From positions 1 through 25,105 of the forward strand of contig JBNKUQ010000043.1 in NCBI GenBank assembly GCA_050298695.1: a stretch of DNA of 25,105 bases. Direction: 5' to 3'. This DNA comes from CANLBN01 sp050298695 (GTDB lineage: Bacteria > Pseudomonadota > Gammaproteobacteria > Pseudomonadales > Cellvibrionaceae). The notes below the pieces were generated by a model. That model saw only the letters and a program-made list of their open reading frames with translations. It searched no databases and was not told where the DNA came from. Below, one piece after another: positions 23,089 to 25,105 of this stretch. The translations under genes and the position numbers were made by a program. The number at the start of each line of letters is the position of its first letter. Position 1 is the stretch's first letter.

Positions 23089-24111
23089 CTAACCTCCAAG
23101 GACGAGGCGTAGAATCTTTTTACCAACAGGGGCATCCAGCTCAACGGCTTCGCCATTGTACACTAATGATGTCCCATCAACATTACCAATGACAATTTTA
23201 AATGGGGCCGTTCCACTGAGCGCTAATTCAGCCCCGGCTTTGTTGAGACCTTTAAACAAGACTGTGCCTGTGGCATCTTCCACTTGTATCCAAGAGCTAT
23301 TGGTAAAATCAAACCTTAGAGTATCCTCCTTAATCTCATCAATAACAGGTTCCTCTTCAATCTCTTCTTCGCCTTGCATATTTTTAACGATTTCTGCAGC
23401 GGTGAGATGACTGACAACAATATTCTTCTCTTCTGATGCTTGCCCCACCTCTGCTGGATTTACCGTTTCGGAAATATTTGTCAAAGGCTTTGCGGGAGAG
23501 AAACCATCCTCCACCCTTTCTTCAAACTCGGGCTCTTCCGTAACACTCACGTCTGTAGAACTGCTCCCCAATACGCCGCTGCTGCTATCTCCAACTATCT
23601 GTATAGCTGAGGTATTTACACTTTCCGAGACGGAGTGAGACTCATCAGAAGGCTTAGCGCGCTCAGGAAAAAGTGTTGACGTAGGCTCATCTTTTCCGCC
23701 AAGCATCCAATACGAAACACCCCATAAAAGTGCCAATAAGACCAGCACAAGATAAACCGACCACCAGTGCTTTTGGGACGATGGATTACTTGATAGCGTT
23801 TCGTTAACAGGGTCAATTAAGTCGCTAGGAAGATTATCGCTCTTGGTGCGATTATAGTATTCCATCACTTCTTGCTCATCACACTTAAGCAAGCGACTAT
23901 AGTTTTTTAAATGTCCTTTTACATAGGTTTCAGAGGGAAATGCTCTGAAATCATTACTTTCGATGGATTTAAGCCGGCTGACTGAAATTTTCAGGGCATC
24001 AGCAGCCTCTCGCTCGCTCATTCCCAATTGCTTACGCTTTTCAGCCAAAAGGGCTCCAGGTGCTTCTGTTTTTACATTGCCATCCCTAGTCGCATCATTA
24101 TTATCGGGCAT
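23089..24111 (-). CDS. rodZ: Cytoskeletal cell-shape protein RodZ
   Basis: The product is about 340 residues from the ATG at 24111. The frame runs 26 codons further upstream, but that part lies in repeat-like sequence and does not resemble RodZ. An N-terminal helix-turn-helix of the Xre/Cro type (about 16-85, LLAEKRKQLGMSEREAADALKIS and SRLKSIES) is the MreB-binding domain. A single membrane helix is at about 115-137. It is followed by a long Ser/Glu-rich acidic linker (about 140-250) and a C-terminal periplasmic beta domain (about 265-340, FDFTNSSWIQVEDATG). The protein links MreB filaments to the membrane for rod shape. Its place between pilW and ispG is conserved. Confidence 0.94.
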   Translation of the reverse strand: MPDNNDATRDGNVKTEAPGALLAEKRKQLGMSEREAADALKISVSRLKSIESNDFRAFPSETYVKGHLKNYSRLLKCDEQEVMEYYNRTKSDNLPSDLIDPVNETLSSNPSSQKHWWSVYLVLVLLALLWGVSYWMLGGKDEPTSTLFPERAKPSDESHSVSESVNTSAIQIVGDSSSGVLGSSSTDVSVTEEPEFEERVEDGFSPAKPLTNISETVNPAEVGQASEEKNIVVSHLTAAEIVKNMQGEEEIEEEPVIDEIKEDTLRFDFTNSSWIQVEDATGTVLFKGLNKAGAELALSGTAPFKIVIGNVDGTSLVYNGEAVELDAPVGKKILRLVLGG

Positions 24112-24150
24112 ATCTGTTAACCTGTTGGTTAAGGAAGCGCTGAATGAGTC

Positions 24151-24320
24151 TGGCCAAAACAGATCGAGATGAAAAATGGTCAAGATCAAGGAGCAAAACG
24201 CACGTAATAGTGGTGCTATTGTGAAGTTTTGCAGGGCTTACCATACCCTGTTCTCGCTCCTTACCCGCGCCCATGCAGGTAACACAGAGATTGATCATTT
24301 TCGCTTGATCTGCTTGGTCA
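24151..24320. repeat. Foldable inverted-repeat element between pilW and rodZ
   Basis: The ends are imperfect inverted repeats about 30 bases long. The left end (24151-24183) contains CAGATC then AAAATGGTCAA; the right end (24291-24320), complemented, reads TGACCAAGCAGATC then AAAATGATCAA. Inside lies a nested structure: AAGGAGC (24188-24194) pairs with GCTCCTT (24256-24262), enclosing a GCAAAAC/GTTTTGC stem with inner AATAG/CTATT, and a CAGGG/CCCTG stem. It looks like a MITE or other dispersed palindromic element. It fills the gap that should hold any rodZ promoter. Confidence 0.5.
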
Positions 24321-24328
24321 TGACTTGT

Positions 24329-25096
24329 TTAGGGGTTCCTCAATAGCTTTTTGTATTCGAGATATTCCTTAGAGTATGGATATAGGCCTTTAAGTGCCAA
24401 CGCATAGCTTGCCTCTTTGTCTTTATTACCAAATATTCGCTCAATGCGAATACCTAACAATAAGCTTTTAGGCGATGGTTTTGATACTTGCGTGTACTGA
24501 TCAAGATATTTTTTAGCCGTAGAGTAATCTTGCTCATCAAAGTTAATCTGCGCCAACTCGATCATAGGCAAAGGTAACTGACTATCGATGTTAATTGCAT
24601 GCTCAAATGCTGACTTTGCCCTCGCCAAATTGTTCAATTTTTGCGCCGCCTGACCAACATAGGCTAAGGATAGGGCTCGGTTATCATAGGTCAGATCCTT
24701 TGCTGCGGTTTCAAAGTTGTCGTATGCTTCTTGAAAACGCTTCTGACGATAGAGAAAAACACCATAATTAACCCTAGCTTCGGTATAACTATTTTTTTCT
24801 TTTAAGGCACGCATGAAAGACTTTTCAGCTAGCTCGACCTCACCATTGCGCTCGTATAATAAACCCATACCATTGTGAGCTTCAGGTGAACCATCATCTA
24901 TTTCTAAGGCTTTTTCAAAGTTACGCCGCGCATAATCACGATTATCTCGATCCAAGTAGGCCATTGCCAAGGTAATGTAGCTTGCCAAGACTTTATCGCT
25001 GCTGGCTTTTTTAGTTCCAGAATAGGTTGTTTGAGTACAGCTAACAATTGCTGATAGTAATAGTGAAAACAGAATCAGTTTTATCGAGCGCGACAT
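24329..25096 (-). CDS. pilW: Type IV pilus assembly lipoprotein PilW (PilF)
   Basis: This 255-residue lipoprotein acts as the pilotin that lets the PilQ secretin reach and assemble in the outer membrane. The signal peptide ends I-V-S-C with lipidated C20. The mature protein is an array of about six tetratricopeptide repeats, for example ASYITLAMAYLDRDNRDYARRNFEKALEID, AHNGMGLLYERNGEVELAEKSFMRAL and ARVNYGVFLYRQKRFQEAYDNFETA. It is complete within the window; only nine bases lie upstream, and its usual neighbour rlmN would follow there. The gene heads the run pilW-rodZ-ispG. Confidence 0.92.
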   Translation of the reverse strand: MSRSIKLILFSLLLSAIVSCTQTTYSGTKKASSDKVLASYITLAMAYLDRDNRDYARRNFEKALEIDDGSPEAHNGMGLLYERNGEVELAEKSFMRALKEKNSYTEARVNYGVFLYRQKRFQEAYDNFETAAKDLTYDNRALSLAYVGQAAQKLNNLARAKSAFEHAINIDSQLPLPMIELAQINFDEQDYSTAKKYLDQYTQVSKPSPKSLLLGIRIERIFGNKDKEASYALALKGLYPYSKEYLEYKKLLRNP

Positions 25097-25105
25097 GCTA
25101 CTTAC

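Noticed and set aside
24188..24262. A 75-base segment with a 7-bp closing stem and inner hairpins, tRNA-like in size
   Set aside because: There is no TTCRA-type T-loop, no anticodon arm of the right geometry and no CCA context. It fits better as part of the inverted-repeat element.
24101..24298. Open frame of 65 codons upstream of rodZ (-)
   Set aside because: It lies almost wholly within the palindromic element and has no family features; it is likely a by-product of the repeat.

Overview
The window looks like a chromosomal segment of a moderate-GC gammaproteobacterium, probably in or near the Pseudomonadales/Cellvibrionales. The basis is gene content and order: pilW-rodZ-ispG-hisS-yfgM-bamB-der next to xseA and guaB-guaA, with protein lengths very close to the E. 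coli and Pseudomonas versions. This assignment rests on recognition, not on a search.

Layout. Positions 1-98 hold the first 32 codons of a VgrG-like gene leaving the window on the minus strand. Positions 355-3629 hold a two-gene minus-strand unit: a large secreted zinc metalloprotease with a GlyGly-CTERM tail, overlapping a small lipoprotein by ATGA. After an AT-rich gap come a SpoIIAA-like single-domain protein (+), a YadG/YadH-type ABC exporter pair (-) and a GNAT acetyltransferase (+). Positions 7107-11235 form a visibly more GC-rich block: a divergent LysR regulator facing a compact five-gene minus-strand operon (beta-class-like GST, NTF2-like protein, FrnE/DsbA-like protein, 4-OT-type tautomerase, nitronate monooxygenase). 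A perfect GTTGATA-N3-TATCAAC palindrome lies between them.

From 11615 onward the content is housekeeping. guaB-guaA (-) make GMP from IMP. xseA (+) diverges from guaB across a REPIN-like pair of inverted hairpins. A small CRP-site-fronted secreted protein of unknown function (+) follows. Then a long minus-strand run encodes pilW, rodZ, ispG, hisS, yfgM, bamB and der, covering type IV pilus assembly, cell shape, isoprenoid synthesis, tRNA charging, translocon and outer-membrane assembly, and ribosome maturation.

Most interesting points: (1) the LysR-controlled electrophile/nitro-compound-like cluster with its candidate operator; (2) several different palindromic or MITE-like elements in the intergenic gaps of the housekeeping region (14871-15023, 22915-23050, 24151-24320, plus a transposon-end-like tract at about 4558-4620); (3) a full-consensus CRP site before an unrecognised four-cysteine exported protein; (4) a short UGA-interrupted reading frame overlapping the lysR stop. 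I see no CRISPR array, tRNA, rRNA or complete insertion sequence. No clearly new defence or mobile system is evident; the accessory cluster is the best candidate for undescribed biology.
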